This document shows, piece by piece, positions 1 to 8,670 of a DNA stretch of 64,000 nucleotides (position 1 is the first letter of the stretch; each line of letters starts with the position of its first letter). The stretch is from Pseudomonas eucalypticola (GTDB taxonomy: Bacteria > Pseudomonadota > Gammaproteobacteria > Pseudomonadales > Pseudomonadaceae). The position numbers and the translations under genes were made by a program. Under the pieces are notes generated by a model that had not been told where the DNA came from, searched no databases, and saw only the letters and a list, made by a program, of their open reading frames with translations. The DNA is taken from assembly GCF_013374995.1 (NCBI RefSeq), contig NZ_CP056030.1, positions 4,248,501 through 4,312,500 on the forward strand, written 5' to 3'.

Positions 1-81
1 CTGGAGTCGACCGCCTTCGAACAAGGCCTGACGCCCCGCCGCATGTCCATGGGCGAGCTGTTCGTCGATCCTCAGGCCTGA
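1..81 (+). CDS. C-terminal end of an unidentified protein (partial)
   Basis: An open frame runs in from the window edge and stops with TGA at 79-81, giving 26 residues that end in GELFVDPQA. The ligJ-like gene starts 17 bases later on the same strand, so this is very probably the previous gene of the same aromatic catabolic operon. The fragment is too short for a family call. A LigK-type aldolase or another lower-pathway enzyme would fit the context, but that is inference only. Confidence 0.6.
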   Translation: MESTAFEQGLTPRRMSMGELFVDPQA

Positions 82-98
82 ATTTTCCGGAGCAGATT

Positions 99-1124
99 AT
101 GATCATTGATTGCCACGGTCATTTCACCACCGTACCCGCTTCGTTCCGAGAGTGGCGCGCCAAGCAGATCGAGTTCGCCGACGACCCGCTCAACGCACCG
201 CCACTGTCTGGCGCCCATGTGACCGATGAACAGATCCGCGAGGGCGTCGGCAACGGTCAGTTGCGCCTGCAGAAAGAACGCGGTGGCGACCTCACACTGT
301 TCTCGCCGATCGCCGGCCTGATGAGCCACCACCTGGGTAACGAGCGCACCAGCCTGGAATGGGCGGAAGTCTCCAACGATCTCGTGCGCCGTGTCTGCGA
401 CATCTACCCGGACAACTTCGTGCCGGTCTGCCAGCTACCCCAGTCGCCACTGGCGCCGCCGAAAAACTCCATTGCCGAGTTGCGCCGTTGCGTAGAGGAG
501 ATGGGCTTCGTCGGCTGCAACCTCAACCCTGACCCGAGCGGCGGCTACTGGACCGGCACGCCGATCACCGACCGCGAGTGGTACCCGCTCTACGAAGCCA
601 TGTGCGACCTGGACGTGCCTGCCATGGTTCACGTGGCCGCCTCATGCAACCCCTGCCACCACGGTACCGGTGCGCACTACCTGAACGCCGACACTTCGGT
701 GTTCATGCAACTGCTGCAAAGCGACCTGTTCAAGGACTTCCCGACCTTGCGCCTGGTCATTCCCCACGGTGGCGGCGCCGTGCCCTACCACTGGGGTCGC
801 TACCGCGGTATGTCGCTGGAGATCGCCAAGCGCCCGCTCGAAGGCCTGCTGGACAACATCTTCTTCGACACCTGCGTCTACCACCACCCGGGCGTCGAGT
901 TGCTGACCAAGGTCATCCCCACCAGCAACGTCCTGTTCGGCTCGGAAATGGTCGGCGCCGTACGCGGCAGGGACCCGGACACCGATCAGTACTTCGACGA
1001 CACCAAGCGTTATCTGGATGCCTGCACGGCGCTTTCCGATACCGACCGTCACGCCATCTTCGAAGGCAACGTACGGCGCGTCTATCCGCGTCTCGACAAG
1101 CATCTGAAGGCCAAAGGCAAGTAA
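99..1124 (+). CDS. ligJ: 4-oxalomesaconate hydratase, LigJ type
   Basis: 341-residue amidohydrolase-superfamily protein. LigJ hydrates 4-oxalomesaconate to 4-carboxy-4-hydroxy-2-oxoadipate in the protocatechuate 4,5-cleavage and gallate pathways. The N-terminus IDCHGHFTT places the HxH metal ligands at residues 6 and 8. Other family landmarks are MVHVAAS near 175, IPHGGGAVPYHWGRYRG near 220 and VLFGSEMVGAV near 280, the last carrying the expected acidic ligand. The length is normal. It is the first complete gene of a tight plus-strand operon, 14 bases upstream of the LigI-like gene, which could supply its substrate. The ATG at 99 is the first one in frame. A related hydratase or decarboxylase of the same superfamily is possible, but the match along the length favours LigJ. 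Confidence 0.85.
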   Translation: MIIDCHGHFTTVPASFREWRAKQIEFADDPLNAPPLSGAHVTDEQIREGVGNGQLRLQKERGGDLTLFSPIAGLMSHHLGNERTSLEWAEVSNDLVRRVCDIYPDNFVPVCQLPQSPLAPPKNSIAELRRCVEEMGFVGCNLNPDPSGGYWTGTPITDREWYPLYEAMCDLDVPAMVHVAASCNPCHHGTGAHYLNADTSVFMQLLQSDLFKDFPTLRLVIPHGGGAVPYHWGRYRGMSLEIAKRPLEGLLDNIFFDTCVYHHPGVELLTKVIPTSNVLFGSEMVGAVRGRDPDTDQYFDDTKRYLDACTALSDTDRHAIFEGNVRRVYPRLDKHLKAKGK

Positions 1125-1138
1125 GGCAGGGACAGAGC

Positions 1139-1984
1139 ATGAACATTATCGATATCCACCCACACATCATCTCCGACGACGAGAAGCGCTACCCGCCTGC
1201 CCCGCTGTTCGGCAAGCGGTCGGACTGGTCGCAGGAGCGCCCCAGCACCGTCGAGACACTGGTCCAGGCCATGGACGACGCCGGCGTGGCCAAGGCCGCC
1301 ATCGTGCACTCGTCGACCACCTACGGATTCGACAACAGCTACGTGGTCGACGGCTGCAACCAGTACAAGGGGCGGCTCGTCGCCGTTGGCTCGGTGGACA
1401 TGCTGGCTGACGACGTGCCGGCCGTCATCACCTCCTGGGTCAACAGGGGCCTCGCTGGCCTGCGCATCTTCACCGGAGGCTCGACCAAAGACTTCGACCC
1501 CAGCGAGCTCGATAACCCCAAGTCGTTCAAGGCCTGGGAAATGCTCGCGGAACTGAAGCTGCCGATGTGCATCCAGACCGGCCCCACTGGCCTGCCCTAT
1601 GTACGGATGCTGGCCGAGAAATTCCCCGGGGTAAACATCATCCTCGACCACCTCGGCCGCCCGGACGTGCTCGATGGCCCGCCCTACGCCAATGCCGCCG
1701 GCCTGTTCGCGCTCGCCGACCTGCCCAACGTCTACCTGAAGCTGACGCCGCGCATCTTCGGCGATGTGGAAAAGGACAAGGCCAGCGCCGAGACCTTCTT
1801 CCCCCGGGTCGTCGAAGCCTTCGGTGCACAACGCATGGCCTGGGGCTCCAATTTCCCCACCTCGCCAGGCACCCTCAAGGACATCCTTGCGACAGCCAAG
1901 AAGGGCCTGGCCTGCCTCACGGACGAAGATCGCGCGTGGATCTTCGGCAAGACCGCGCTAACCCTGTACCCGGCCTTGCGCTGA
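1139..1984 (+). CDS. LigI-like amidohydrolase (2-pyrone-4,6-dicarboxylate lactonase type)
   Basis: 281-residue amidohydrolase-2 family protein. LigI opens 2-pyrone-4,6-dicarboxylate to 4-oxalomesaconate, the substrate of LigJ encoded just upstream. Visible motifs are IIDIHPHI at the N-terminus (HxH), LPMCIQTGPTG near 140, ILDHLGRPDV near 165 (metal-site His and Asp) and MAWGSNFPTSP near 235 (terminal Asp/Asn loop). The ATG at 1139 follows a GGCAGGGACAG ribosome-binding region and lies 14 bases after ligJ. The same frame is open further upstream inside ligJ, but that part is a shadow. The exact substrate is inferred from the neighbour; other lactones or cyclic carboxylates are possible. Confidence 0.75.
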   Translation: MNIIDIHPHIISDDEKRYPPAPLFGKRSDWSQERPSTVETLVQAMDDAGVAKAAIVHSSTTYGFDNSYVVDGCNQYKGRLVAVGSVDMLADDVPAVITSWVNRGLAGLRIFTGGSTKDFDPSELDNPKSFKAWEMLAELKLPMCIQTGPTGLPYVRMLAEKFPGVNIILDHLGRPDVLDGPPYANAAGLFALADLPNVYLKLTPRIFGDVEKDKASAETFFPRVVEAFGAQRMAWGSNFPTSPGTLKDILATAKKGLACLTDEDRAWIFGKTALTLYPALR

Positions 1985-2013
1985 GCCTGACCCCATTGGA
2001 TGAGGAAGTGAAC

Positions 2014-2871
2014 ATGAGCAACACACGTCTCAACAGCATCATCGGTGCGTTCGAGGCCGGCAAGCCGGCCTACATGGCCTTCGCCAAGCTGGACAAGCAG
2101 ACCGCCATGGAAATGAGCGACTCCCCGTACGACGGCATCGTCTACGAGATGGAGCACAACCCGTACGATGTCAGCGCCCTCGGCGATTCATTGCAATACA
2201 TGCTGAGCCGCAAGCAGATCGCCGAATCGGGTTCGGTGGCGCCACGGGTGACCCCGATCGCCCGCATCCCCGCCAACGGCATCGAGATGAACCAGACGTT
2301 CGCCAAGCAGGTCCTGGATCGCGGTTGCTATGGCGTGATCTGGCCGCACGTGGCCACCGTCGAGCAGGCCTACAACGCCGTCGCCTCCTGCCGTTACGCC
2401 CGGCCCAAGGGCGCGGCGCTTTATGAGCCAAAGGGCGTACGCGGTGACGGCCCGGCCAACGCCGCGCGCTACTGGGGCCTGACCATGGCCGAGTACTACG
2501 AGAAGGCCGACGTCTGGCCTCTGGCGCCCCAGGGCGAAATCCTGGTGGGGCTGATGTGCGAGAGTACCCAGGCCATCGACAACCTGGACGATATCCTCGC
2601 CAACGTGCCCGGCATCGGCTTCATCCTGATCGGCGAAGGCGACCTCAGCCAGGAACTGGGCTTCCCGCGCCAGTACGAGCACCCGCAGGTCCAGGATGCG
2701 ATGCGCCGTATCGTCGAGACCTGCCGCAAGCACGACGTCATCGTCGGCAACCCGCATGTGACGGCCACCAACCATCGGCGCCTGCTGGACGAGGGTTACC
2801 GCGTGCTGCTGTCGGCCCCCAAGCGTTCCTACGGTGTCGTTGGCCAGGCTCGCGAACTGGCGGGGTACTGA
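2014..2871 (+). CDS. HpcH/HpaI family aldolase
   Basis: 285-residue class II pyruvate aldolase-like protein (HpcH/HpaI, citrate-lyase beta superfamily). These enzymes cleave 4-hydroxy-2-oxo acids to pyruvate plus an aldehyde or oxo acid using a divalent metal. Seen here are PIARIPANG near 85 (substrate Arg), GVIWPHVATVEQA near 110, a CEST Glu near 185 and GEGDLSQELG near 210 with the metal-binding Asp. The stretch RGDGPANAARYWGL resembles the RGxGP loop of the family. The start ATG at 2014 has GAGGAAG eight bases upstream. In this operon it could cleave the LigJ product in place of a LigK-type aldolase, which is an inference. Confidence 0.75.
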   Translation: MSNTRLNSIIGAFEAGKPAYMAFAKLDKQTAMEMSDSPYDGIVYEMEHNPYDVSALGDSLQYMLSRKQIAESGSVAPRVTPIARIPANGIEMNQTFAKQVLDRGCYGVIWPHVATVEQAYNAVASCRYARPKGAALYEPKGVRGDGPANAARYWGLTMAEYYEKADVWPLAPQGEILVGLMCESTQAIDNLDDILANVPGIGFILIGEGDLSQELGFPRQYEHPQVQDAMRRIVETCRKHDVIVGNPHVTATNHRRLLDEGYRVLLSAPKRSYGVVGQARELAGY

Positions 2872-2874
2872 CCG

Positions 2875-4425
2875 ATGAATGGCGCAGAGACGCTCGTCTC
2901 GACCCTGACCGACCAGGACGTGGACATTTGCTTTGCCAACCCGGGTACGTCGGAGATGCATTTCCTCGCCGCGCTCGGTGGCAACCCGCGGATGCGCAGC
3001 GTGCTGTGCCTGTTCGAAGGGGTAGCCACCGGCGCTGCCGACGGCTGGTACCGGATGAAGGACAAGCCAGCCTCGACGCTTTTGCATCTGGGGCCTGGCC
3101 TGGCCAACGGCCTGGCGAACATCCACAACGCCAAGCGCGCCTCGTCGGGCATGGTCAACATCATCGGCGAACATTCCACGTCACACCTCAAGTACGACCC
3201 GCCGTTGACCTCTGACATCGAAGGCCTGGCACGCCCGCTGAGTCACTGGGTACGCCGCGCGGAATCAGCGGAGTCCATCGCCTGGGACACCACCCAGGCG
3301 GTGGCCAAGGCCAGTGAGCATCCCGGCCAGATCGCCACCCTGATCCTGCCGGGCGACTCGTCGTGGCAGCAGGTCAGCGCAGCGCCTGTGCTGCCGGCAC
3401 CTGTGGCCGCCCGGCGCAAGGCCCCGAGCAGCGAACGCGTCGAGCATGTCGCGCGTGTACTGCGCTCGGGCGAGCCGACCTTGATCATTCTCGCCAACAA
3501 GGCTACCCGTGGCGGCGCACTGGAAAAGGCCGGGCGTGTGGCCGCGGCCACCGGGGCTCGATTGGGCTCGCAGTTCTTCACCGCGCGTATCGAGCGCGGC
3601 GCGGGGTTCGTACCGCTCTTGCGCATTCCCTACGCGGTGCCACAGGCCATGGCGTTCCTCAAGGACTTCAAGCACATCATCACCGTCGAGACGCGCGAGC
3701 CCGTGGCGTTCTTCGCCTACCCGGACAAGCCGAGCCTGCTCAAGGCCGAGGGCACGATGGTGCATGAACTGGTAGAAGCGGACGAGGACAGCGAACTGGC
3801 GTTCGACATGCTGTTGCAGGCGCTGGGGGCCACTGGCGTGTCCGCGATCGTCCAGCCGCGCATCCGCACTGAAGTGCCCACCGGCGCGCTCAACCCCACC
3901 AGCATTGCCCACGCACTGGCCGCGGCCATGCCCGAGCAGTGCATCCTGGTGGACGAGTCGCTGACCACCGGCCGCGAGTCCATCGGGCTGACCCTCGGCG
4001 CGCAGCCCCATGACCTCATCAACAACATGGGCGGCTCCATCGGCTACGCCACGCCCGTGGCCACCGGCGCGGCGCTGGCCTGCCCGGACCGGCGGGTGTT
4101 CTGCATGGTCGGTGATGGCAGCGCGATGTACACCATCCAGTCGCTGTGGACCCAGGCGCGGGAAAACCTCAACGTCACCACGATCATCTTCGCCAACAAC
4201 ACCTACGCCATTCTCAAGGCCGAGTACGCCAACATGGGCGCCGGAACCCCCGGGGAGCGCGCGCTTTCGATGATCGACATCGACCGCCCGCGCATCGACT
4301 GGCAGGCGATGGCGAAAAGCATGGGTGTCCCCAGCGTCGCCGTGGATAGCGCTGAAGGTTTCTACCGGGCCATAGCCAATTCCACCCGCGAGCCGGGCCC
4401 CTGCCTGATCGAAGTCAAACTCTGA
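2875..4425 (+). CDS. Thiamine-diphosphate-dependent enzyme (acetolactate synthase-like / benzoylformate decarboxylase-like)
   Basis: 516-residue ThDP enzyme with the usual three-domain order. The N-terminal Pyr domain carries FANPGTSEMHF and the activating Glu in LCLFEGVATGAADGWYRM near 50. A middle domain follows, and the C-terminal PP domain has the cofactor motif GDGSAMYTIQSLW near 410 ending in FANNTYAI. It starts three bases after the upstream aldolase gene, so the two are translationally close. The family makes or breaks C-C bonds next to a 2-oxo group. Which oxo acid it uses here is not evident, though decarboxylation of an aromatic or side-chain oxo acid would fit the operon. Databases often label this type 'acetolactate synthase large subunit', but it is shorter than true IlvB and no small subunit is present. 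Confidence 0.75.
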   Translation: MNGAETLVSTLTDQDVDICFANPGTSEMHFLAALGGNPRMRSVLCLFEGVATGAADGWYRMKDKPASTLLHLGPGLANGLANIHNAKRASSGMVNIIGEHSTSHLKYDPPLTSDIEGLARPLSHWVRRAESAESIAWDTTQAVAKASEHPGQIATLILPGDSSWQQVSAAPVLPAPVAARRKAPSSERVEHVARVLRSGEPTLIILANKATRGGALEKAGRVAAATGARLGSQFFTARIERGAGFVPLLRIPYAVPQAMAFLKDFKHIITVETREPVAFFAYPDKPSLLKAEGTMVHELVEADEDSELAFDMLLQALGATGVSAIVQPRIRTEVPTGALNPTSIAHALAAAMPEQCILVDESLTTGRESIGLTLGAQPHDLINNMGGSIGYATPVATGAALACPDRRVFCMVGDGSAMYTIQSLWTQARENLNVTTIIFANNTYAILKAEYANMGAGTPGERALSMIDIDRPRIDWQAMAKSMGVPSVAVDSAEGFYRAIANSTREPGPCLIEVKL

Positions 4426-4452
4426 ACCCGTGCACATTCCAAGGAGATTCCC

Positions 4453-5331
4453 ATGGCGCTGACCTTGCGCACCAACCTGGCTGATTATCCGGTCACCAAG
4501 GCGATGAAGGACGGGCGAGTGAAGTCCGACCTCGTCACACTCGACTACTGCGGCCCTACCCCGGCGCACAACGGCTTCAAGGCCATGGTGCGCGAGAACC
4601 AGTTCGATGCCGGTGAACTGGCCATCGTCACGTTCCTGCAGGCCAAGGCCTATGGCAAACCCTATGTCCTGCTGCCTGCGCCGATTTCGGGGCGGTTCCA
4701 GCATCACTGCGCCGGATTCAACATCGACTTCGGCCACCTTGACCCCAAGGACATCGAAGGCAAGCGCGTGGGTGTGCGCACCTATTCGCAGACCACCGCG
4801 CTGTGGATTCGCGGCGTACTGCGCCATGAGTACGGCGTCGACCTCGACAAGGTCACCTGGATGACCCTCGGCGACGGCCACCTGGCCGAATACCATGACC
4901 CGGCAAACTGCGTCCGCCTGCCGGCAGGCTCCAGCATCCCGCAGATGATGCTCGACGGTGAGCTCGACGCAGCGCTGCTCGGCGAAGACATGCCCAAGGA
5001 CCCACGGGTACGCACCCTGGTACCCGATGCCCATGACGCCGCCAAGGCCTGGTACCAGCGCGAAGGTTTCGTGCCCATCAACCATATGTTCGCCATTCAC
5101 CAGGACATCTCCCGGCAACACCCCGAGGCCGTGAAAGAGATCTACCGAATGATTGCCGAGAGCCGCGCGCTCACCGAGGGCGGCGCGCCTGCGGTGTTCC
5201 CGCCGCTGGGTCTGGAGGCCAACCGCAAGGGCCTGCAGACAGCGATCGACTGGGCACTCGACCAGAAGATCATCCCGCGCGCCCTGTCGGTTGACGAACT
5301 GTTCGACGACGTTACCGGCAGTCTGGGCTAA
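4453..5331 (+). CDS. Pht5-like (4,5-dihydroxyphthalate decarboxylase) / periplasmic-binding-fold protein
   Basis: 292-residue protein with a two-lobed solute-binding fold but no signal peptide, as in Pht5-type 4,5-dihydroxyphthalate decarboxylases. Recognisable parts are the N-terminal strand ALTLRTNLADYPVTKAM, the central EFDAGELAIVTFLQAKAYG-like segment (seen as FDAGELAIVTFLQAK), GKRVGVRTYSQTTALWIRG near 105, and GFVPINHMFAIH near 210. ATG 4453 follows an AAGGAGATT ribosome-binding site. It is the last gene of the ligJ operon and is followed by a strong hairpin. The likely role is non-oxidative decarboxylation of an aromatic dicarboxylic acid in the cytoplasm. A cytoplasmic binding protein cannot be excluded. 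Confidence 0.65.
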   Translation: MALTLRTNLADYPVTKAMKDGRVKSDLVTLDYCGPTPAHNGFKAMVRENQFDAGELAIVTFLQAKAYGKPYVLLPAPISGRFQHHCAGFNIDFGHLDPKDIEGKRVGVRTYSQTTALWIRGVLRHEYGVDLDKVTWMTLGDGHLAEYHDPANCVRLPAGSSIPQMMLDGELDAALLGEDMPKDPRVRTLVPDAHDAAKAWYQREGFVPINHMFAIHQDISRQHPEAVKEIYRMIAESRALTEGGAPAVFPPLGLEANRKGLQTAIDWALDQKIIPRALSVDELFDDVTGSLG

Positions 5332-5362
5332 ACGCCGCCGAGCTTACCCTCCATCGACCCAA

Positions 5363-5384
5363 GCGCAGTGCCGGAGCACTGCGC
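5363..5384 (+). terminator. Strong stem-loop after the ligJ operon
   Basis: GCGCAGTGC and its exact reverse complement GCACTGCGC (9 bp) flank a four-base CGGA loop, starting 31 bases after the stop of the Pht5-like gene. No T-run follows, so it may be a Rho-dependent 3' end or an RNA-stabilising hairpin rather than a classic terminator. A similar GCGCAGTGnnCCGG sequence recurs near 5415. Confidence 0.5.
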
Positions 5385-5559
5385 CTCCACACCCCTCGAC
5401 CGAGGGCACGGGGGGCGCAGTGTTCCGGCGTGCCTGTTGGTCCCCCCCCCGCTGGCGCCCTGCCAAGACCTGTTCATTCACCCCGGGGCTTATACCCCCG
5501 GCACAAGGACGAATGGCAAGATCCTCAACGTGGTGGGGTTTCACTGTGTTCCCCAGCGG

Positions 5560-5772
5560 CACTGGGGCGAGGGTGCGGTGTTCAACCTGGGAGGTGGGTG
5601 GTGCACAAAGACCATTGACTAGAGCCAGAAGAACGAACGGATCATCTGGGACGCGATCCGTTTTGGCGCCCTCGTCGAGAACGTCGTCCTGGGCGAAACC
5701 TGCACAGCCGATTACGCCGATACCCGCCTGACGAAAAATGGCCGGTGCGCGTATACGCTGGCGCACGTCTGA
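5560..5772 (+). pseudogene. Remnant of phosphoenolpyruvate carboxykinase (ATP), pckA
   Basis: One reading frame gives HWGEGAVFN, GGGWCTKTID, an in-frame TAG at 5620-5622, then [20 protein letters not shown] followed by [16 protein letters not shown] and [13 protein letters not shown] before TGA. This follows the central block of Pseudomonas PckA (pattern HGWGxxxVFNxEGGCYAKxIDLS, then EPxIWxAIxFGxVxENVVLD, then DYADxSLTQNxRxAYPL). Only about 70 residues of a roughly 514-residue enzyme remain; the nucleotide-binding P-loop segment and the C-terminus are absent. It must be non-functional. It lies between the ligJ operon and the lactonase gene and may mark an old recombination point. The rest of 5385-5560 shows nothing recognisable. 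Confidence 0.7.
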
Positions 5773-5851
5773 CTGAATGCATCCCGGCGACGCTCAGGCG
5801 CGGCGGTTTTCACTGCCGCCTGAACAAGCGGGGAGGCAGTTCGTACCACGC

Positions 5852-7003
5852 CTAGGGTTTGCCCACGCTGCCGAAATGGGCAAATACCGGCTCAGGAATG
5901 TGCGCCTCGAAACCGCTTGGCGCGAGCTTGCCTGATCGGCCATCGATCTTGAAGGACGTCACATTGTCGGATTTCAGGTTGGCCACCACCAGCCAGTGCC
6001 CGGCAGGGCCGATAGCCAATTCCCACGGGTATTTGCCACCCGAGCTGATCCGTTGGATGGGTTTCAGGCATGAGCCTTGATCGATGCGATAGACCACCAG
6101 CGTGTCCGTGCTTCGATCGGCGACGTACAGGTATTTCTCGTTGGCGCTCAGTTTCATCGATGAGGCGCTTTTCGGCCCGGTAAAGCCTGAGGGGAAGGTA
6201 TCGACCGAGGCGCCGTAACTCAGCGTATGCGTCTCAGGTTTCCACGTCACGCAGCGCACCTGCGCTGAGAGCTCGGACAGCAGGAACCCGTGGCGTCCAT
6301 CCCGTTGAAACTCGATCCCTCTGGGCCCGGTGCCGGGTGCCATCTGAACGAAGGGCGTGGCGCCTTTGCTCAATTGGTTGTCTTTGCCTTTTACCTGGTA
6401 GATGAACACTCTGTCGGCGCCCAGATCAGGCACCAGTATGTCGTGTGTCTGTTGCACCAGCGTGATGCTGTGAGCATGGGCCTGTGTCTGCCGGGGGCTT
6501 GGCCCGTTTCCAACGTCCGCAAGCACCGAGCTCGCCGGTTGAAGACTACCGTCGGCGGCAAGCGGCAAGACCGCCACCTGCCCGCCTCCGTAATTGGCCA
6601 CGATAAGGCTGTCATGGAACGGGCTGTAGACCATGTGCGTAGGCCCACTGCCGCCCGAGCCGACGCGGTTGAGTTCCGTCAACCCACCGGACGCCTGATC
6701 CACCTTGAAGGCGACTACCTCGCCATTCGCCTCGCCGTTGTTCCCGACTTCGCTGACGCTATAGAGATGGCGCCCGGAAGGGTCTTGAACAAACCAGGTG
6801 GGCCGAACCACTTTCGCCGTTTTTCGTAGGTCCGAGAAGCTGCCGTTTTCAGGGTTGAACACGGCGTCATAGATGTAATCACCATGGGTGCCAACATAGA
6901 CCCGTGCCTGGCTGTTGCTGTCCGGCGCCGCAGACGCGGAAGAAAGACTCAGCGCGAACAACAGCCCGCTGAAGATCTGTTTTTTCAGGATGTCCGTACC
7001 CAT
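5852..7003 (-). CDS. Periplasmic lactonase family seven-bladed beta-propeller
   Basis: 383 residues with a clear export signal (KKQIFSGLLFALSLSSASA, cleavage near residue 26), so it probably acts in the periplasm. The mature part has the repeated blade pattern of the 6-phosphogluconolactonase / 3-carboxymuconate-cyclase-like family: RVYVGTHGDYI, GRHLYSVSEV, DSLIVANYGGG, HAHSITL, GTGPRGIEFQRDGRHGFLLSE, NEKYLYVADRSTDTLVVY and GHWLVVANLKSDNV. It lies 69 bases downstream of the MFS gene on the same strand and is probably co-transcribed with it. In this setting it may hydrolyse or form an aromatic-derived lactone, but the substrate is unknown. True Pgl enzymes are cytoplasmic, so exported forms like this one are usually of unknown role. 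Confidence 0.75.
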   Translation of the reverse strand: MGTDILKKQIFSGLLFALSLSSASAAPDSNSQARVYVGTHGDYIYDAVFNPENGSFSDLRKTAKVVRPTWFVQDPSGRHLYSVSEVGNNGEANGEVVAFKVDQASGGLTELNRVGSGGSGPTHMVYSPFHDSLIVANYGGGQVAVLPLAADGSLQPASSVLADVGNGPSPRQTQAHAHSITLVQQTHDILVPDLGADRVFIYQVKGKDNQLSKGATPFVQMAPGTGPRGIEFQRDGRHGFLLSELSAQVRCVTWKPETHTLSYGASVDTFPSGFTGPKSASSMKLSANEKYLYVADRSTDTLVVYRIDQGSCLKPIQRISSGGKYPWELAIGPAGHWLVVANLKSDNVTSFKIDGRSGKLAPSGFEAHIPEPVFAHFGSVGKP

Positions 7004-7072
7004 GATCGTTGTCTCCTACTCGTTATAGTTATCAGTGGCCAGGAAAACGCCGCGCCAGGCTGAAGCTCAGGT

Positions 7073-8380
7073 TCAACCTGGGGTACGGGCGATGGGATGG
7101 GGGACGGCAACGGCGCCGCCGACGTCGGGGTCGTTGATCTTCGGTGCCCACTCGCGCCTCATCAGGACCAGGGTGCTGACGGCCCCCAGGAACAGGAAAA
7201 CGAAAATCGCCACCATCGGCAGGGTGTAGCTGTGGCCGATATGCAACAGCCAGCCTGACAGGCTGGCAGACACACCGCCGGCCAGGCTCGTCGCCACCTG
7301 TTGAAGCCCGGTGTTCAAGCCAGTGGCCTGCTTTGGGATCAGCGTCAGCTTCACCAGGGCGAGGTTGTTCGTCGTGACCAGGCCGACCAGGGTCAGGGAG
7401 AGCACGTTCCAGAACAGTGCCATCGATACCGTCGACGCATAAGCGCCGAACAGGGCGGTCATTCCACCGGTGAAGCCCACCACCATGAAGGACTTTCGCA
7501 CCGTCACCGCGTCATGCCCGCGCAAGATCAAGCGGTCAGCCGCCCACCCGCTGAGCCCGGCCGCGATCGCGACGCCACAAAAGCTCAGCGCGGTATAAAA
7601 GCCCGCCTGGTTCAATGACAGCCCCCTTTGTTCGACGAGGTAGGCCGGCATCCATGTCATGCAGAAAAATGCAAAATAGGCGTAACAGAAGTTCGTGATC
7701 AACCCGCCCCATACCACCGGGCTGACGAGCAGGTTGCGCAGTGGCACCGTTGCCGCGTAGTGGGTTCTTTTCGCTAACTCGGCGCGGTCCGGGAAGTCGT
7801 TGCGAACCAGCATGAACCAGGGCATCAGCCACACCAGGCCGGCCAGCCCCGTCACGATGAACATGACATTCCAGGAGGTTCCGGCAATGAGCCAGGCCGC
7901 CAGCGGCGCGCCCAGTGCCGGCCCCATCTTGCCGCCAATCGCATAGATGGCCAACGCAGAGCCCTTCTGCGCTTCTTCGAAGCGGTTGGCTATGTACCGA
8001 TAGGTCGCCGGGACCACCACGGCCTCGGCTGCGCCAATGACGACGCGCACGACAACCAGCGCGCCGAGCGAATCCACAAGGCCGGTGGCCGCTGCCGCGA
8101 CGCACCAGAGAAAAAAGCAGACGGCGTATGGCCATTTCACGCCATAGCGGTCAACCAACCAGCCCATGGGCAGTTGCAGAACACCGTACGCCCAAAAGAC
8201 TGATGAACCTATCCAGCCTCTCTGGACATGGGTCAGGGTAAAGTCCTGGATGAATCGAGGGTCGGCTATCGCCGCCGACATGCTGGTCCGGTCTGTCCAG
8301 GCAATCATCAATCCCACTGCCAGCAGAACGACCACGGCCCAGCGGTTTTCCAGGCGCTCTGGTTTCTGGATACTCTCCAC
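7073..8380 (-). CDS. MFS permease, anion:cation symporter (ACS) type
   Basis: 435 residues with about 12 hydrophobic helices, the MFS motif GWLVDRYGVKWPYA between TM2 and TM3, and an acidic TM1 signature AWTDRTSMSAAI typical of ACS permeases for organic anions such as glucarate, galactonate, phthalate and other aromatic acids. The start ATG at 8380 has GAGAGGAAGC just upstream. It is divergent from the AraC regulator at 8671, which probably controls it. The N-terminal half closely resembles the second permease at 14430-15695 (VDRYGVKWPYA against ADRYGVKWPYA), so the two are paralogues. It probably imports the aromatic acid degraded by this island. Confidence 0.8.
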   Translation of the reverse strand: MESIQKPERLENRWAVVVLLAVGLMIAWTDRTSMSAAIADPRFIQDFTLTHVQRGWIGSSVFWAYGVLQLPMGWLVDRYGVKWPYAVCFFLWCVAAAATGLVDSLGALVVVRVVIGAAEAVVVPATYRYIANRFEEAQKGSALAIYAIGGKMGPALGAPLAAWLIAGTSWNVMFIVTGLAGLVWLMPWFMLVRNDFPDRAELAKRTHYAATVPLRNLLVSPVVWGGLITNFCYAYFAFFCMTWMPAYLVEQRGLSLNQAGFYTALSFCGVAIAAGLSGWAADRLILRGHDAVTVRKSFMVVGFTGGMTALFGAYASTVSMALFWNVLSLTLVGLVTTNNLALVKLTLIPKQATGLNTGLQQVATSLAGGVSASLSGWLLHIGHSYTLPMVAIFVFLFLGAVSTLVLMRREWAPKINDPDVGGAVAVPHPIARTPG

Positions 8381-8670
8381 TGCTTCCTCTCAGACCTGTT
8401 TTTATTGTTGTCAGGCAAGACGTCCCGCGACCTGCTCGAACCACGGCTGCAGGGAGGTTTGGCGAAGATCATCAACCTGGCCCACTGTGCGGTCCAGTGA
8501 GTTTTGCGGCACTTGTGTTAACCAAACGGTAGACACCGCAACGCGTGTTCGCGTGGTGGAAGGGCATCGGCCATCCGACCGTTCAGAGAGGGTTTACTTT
8601 CTGCGCAAGGCTATGATTTGCTAATTGGCATTCCCCGGGTCGGCACGTTGATCTTCGCCAAGGAGACGTT
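8381..8670. promoter_or_regulatory. Divergent control region between MFS permease and AraC-type regulator
   Basis: 290 bases separate the two divergent start codons and hold no credible gene. An AraC-type activator would be expected to bind here. No exact direct repeat could be fixed by eye, so no operator is called. The AraC gene has a good GGAG ribosome-binding site at the end of this region. Confidence 0.4.

Noticed and set aside
2875..4425. True acetolactate synthase (IlvB)
   Set aside because: It is shorter than IlvB, there is no IlvN-like partner and the neighbours are aromatic catabolic genes; a decarboxylase-like ThDP role is more likely.
3265..5121. 618-residue open frame opposite the ThDP and Pht5-like genes
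   Set aside because: Antisense shadow spanning two real genes, with no recognisable domain.
5368..5622. An 84-residue protein of its own at the pckA remnant
   Set aside because: Only the last part resembles PckA, the similarity continues beyond its stop, and the N-terminal part has no match pattern; a decayed fragment explains it better.
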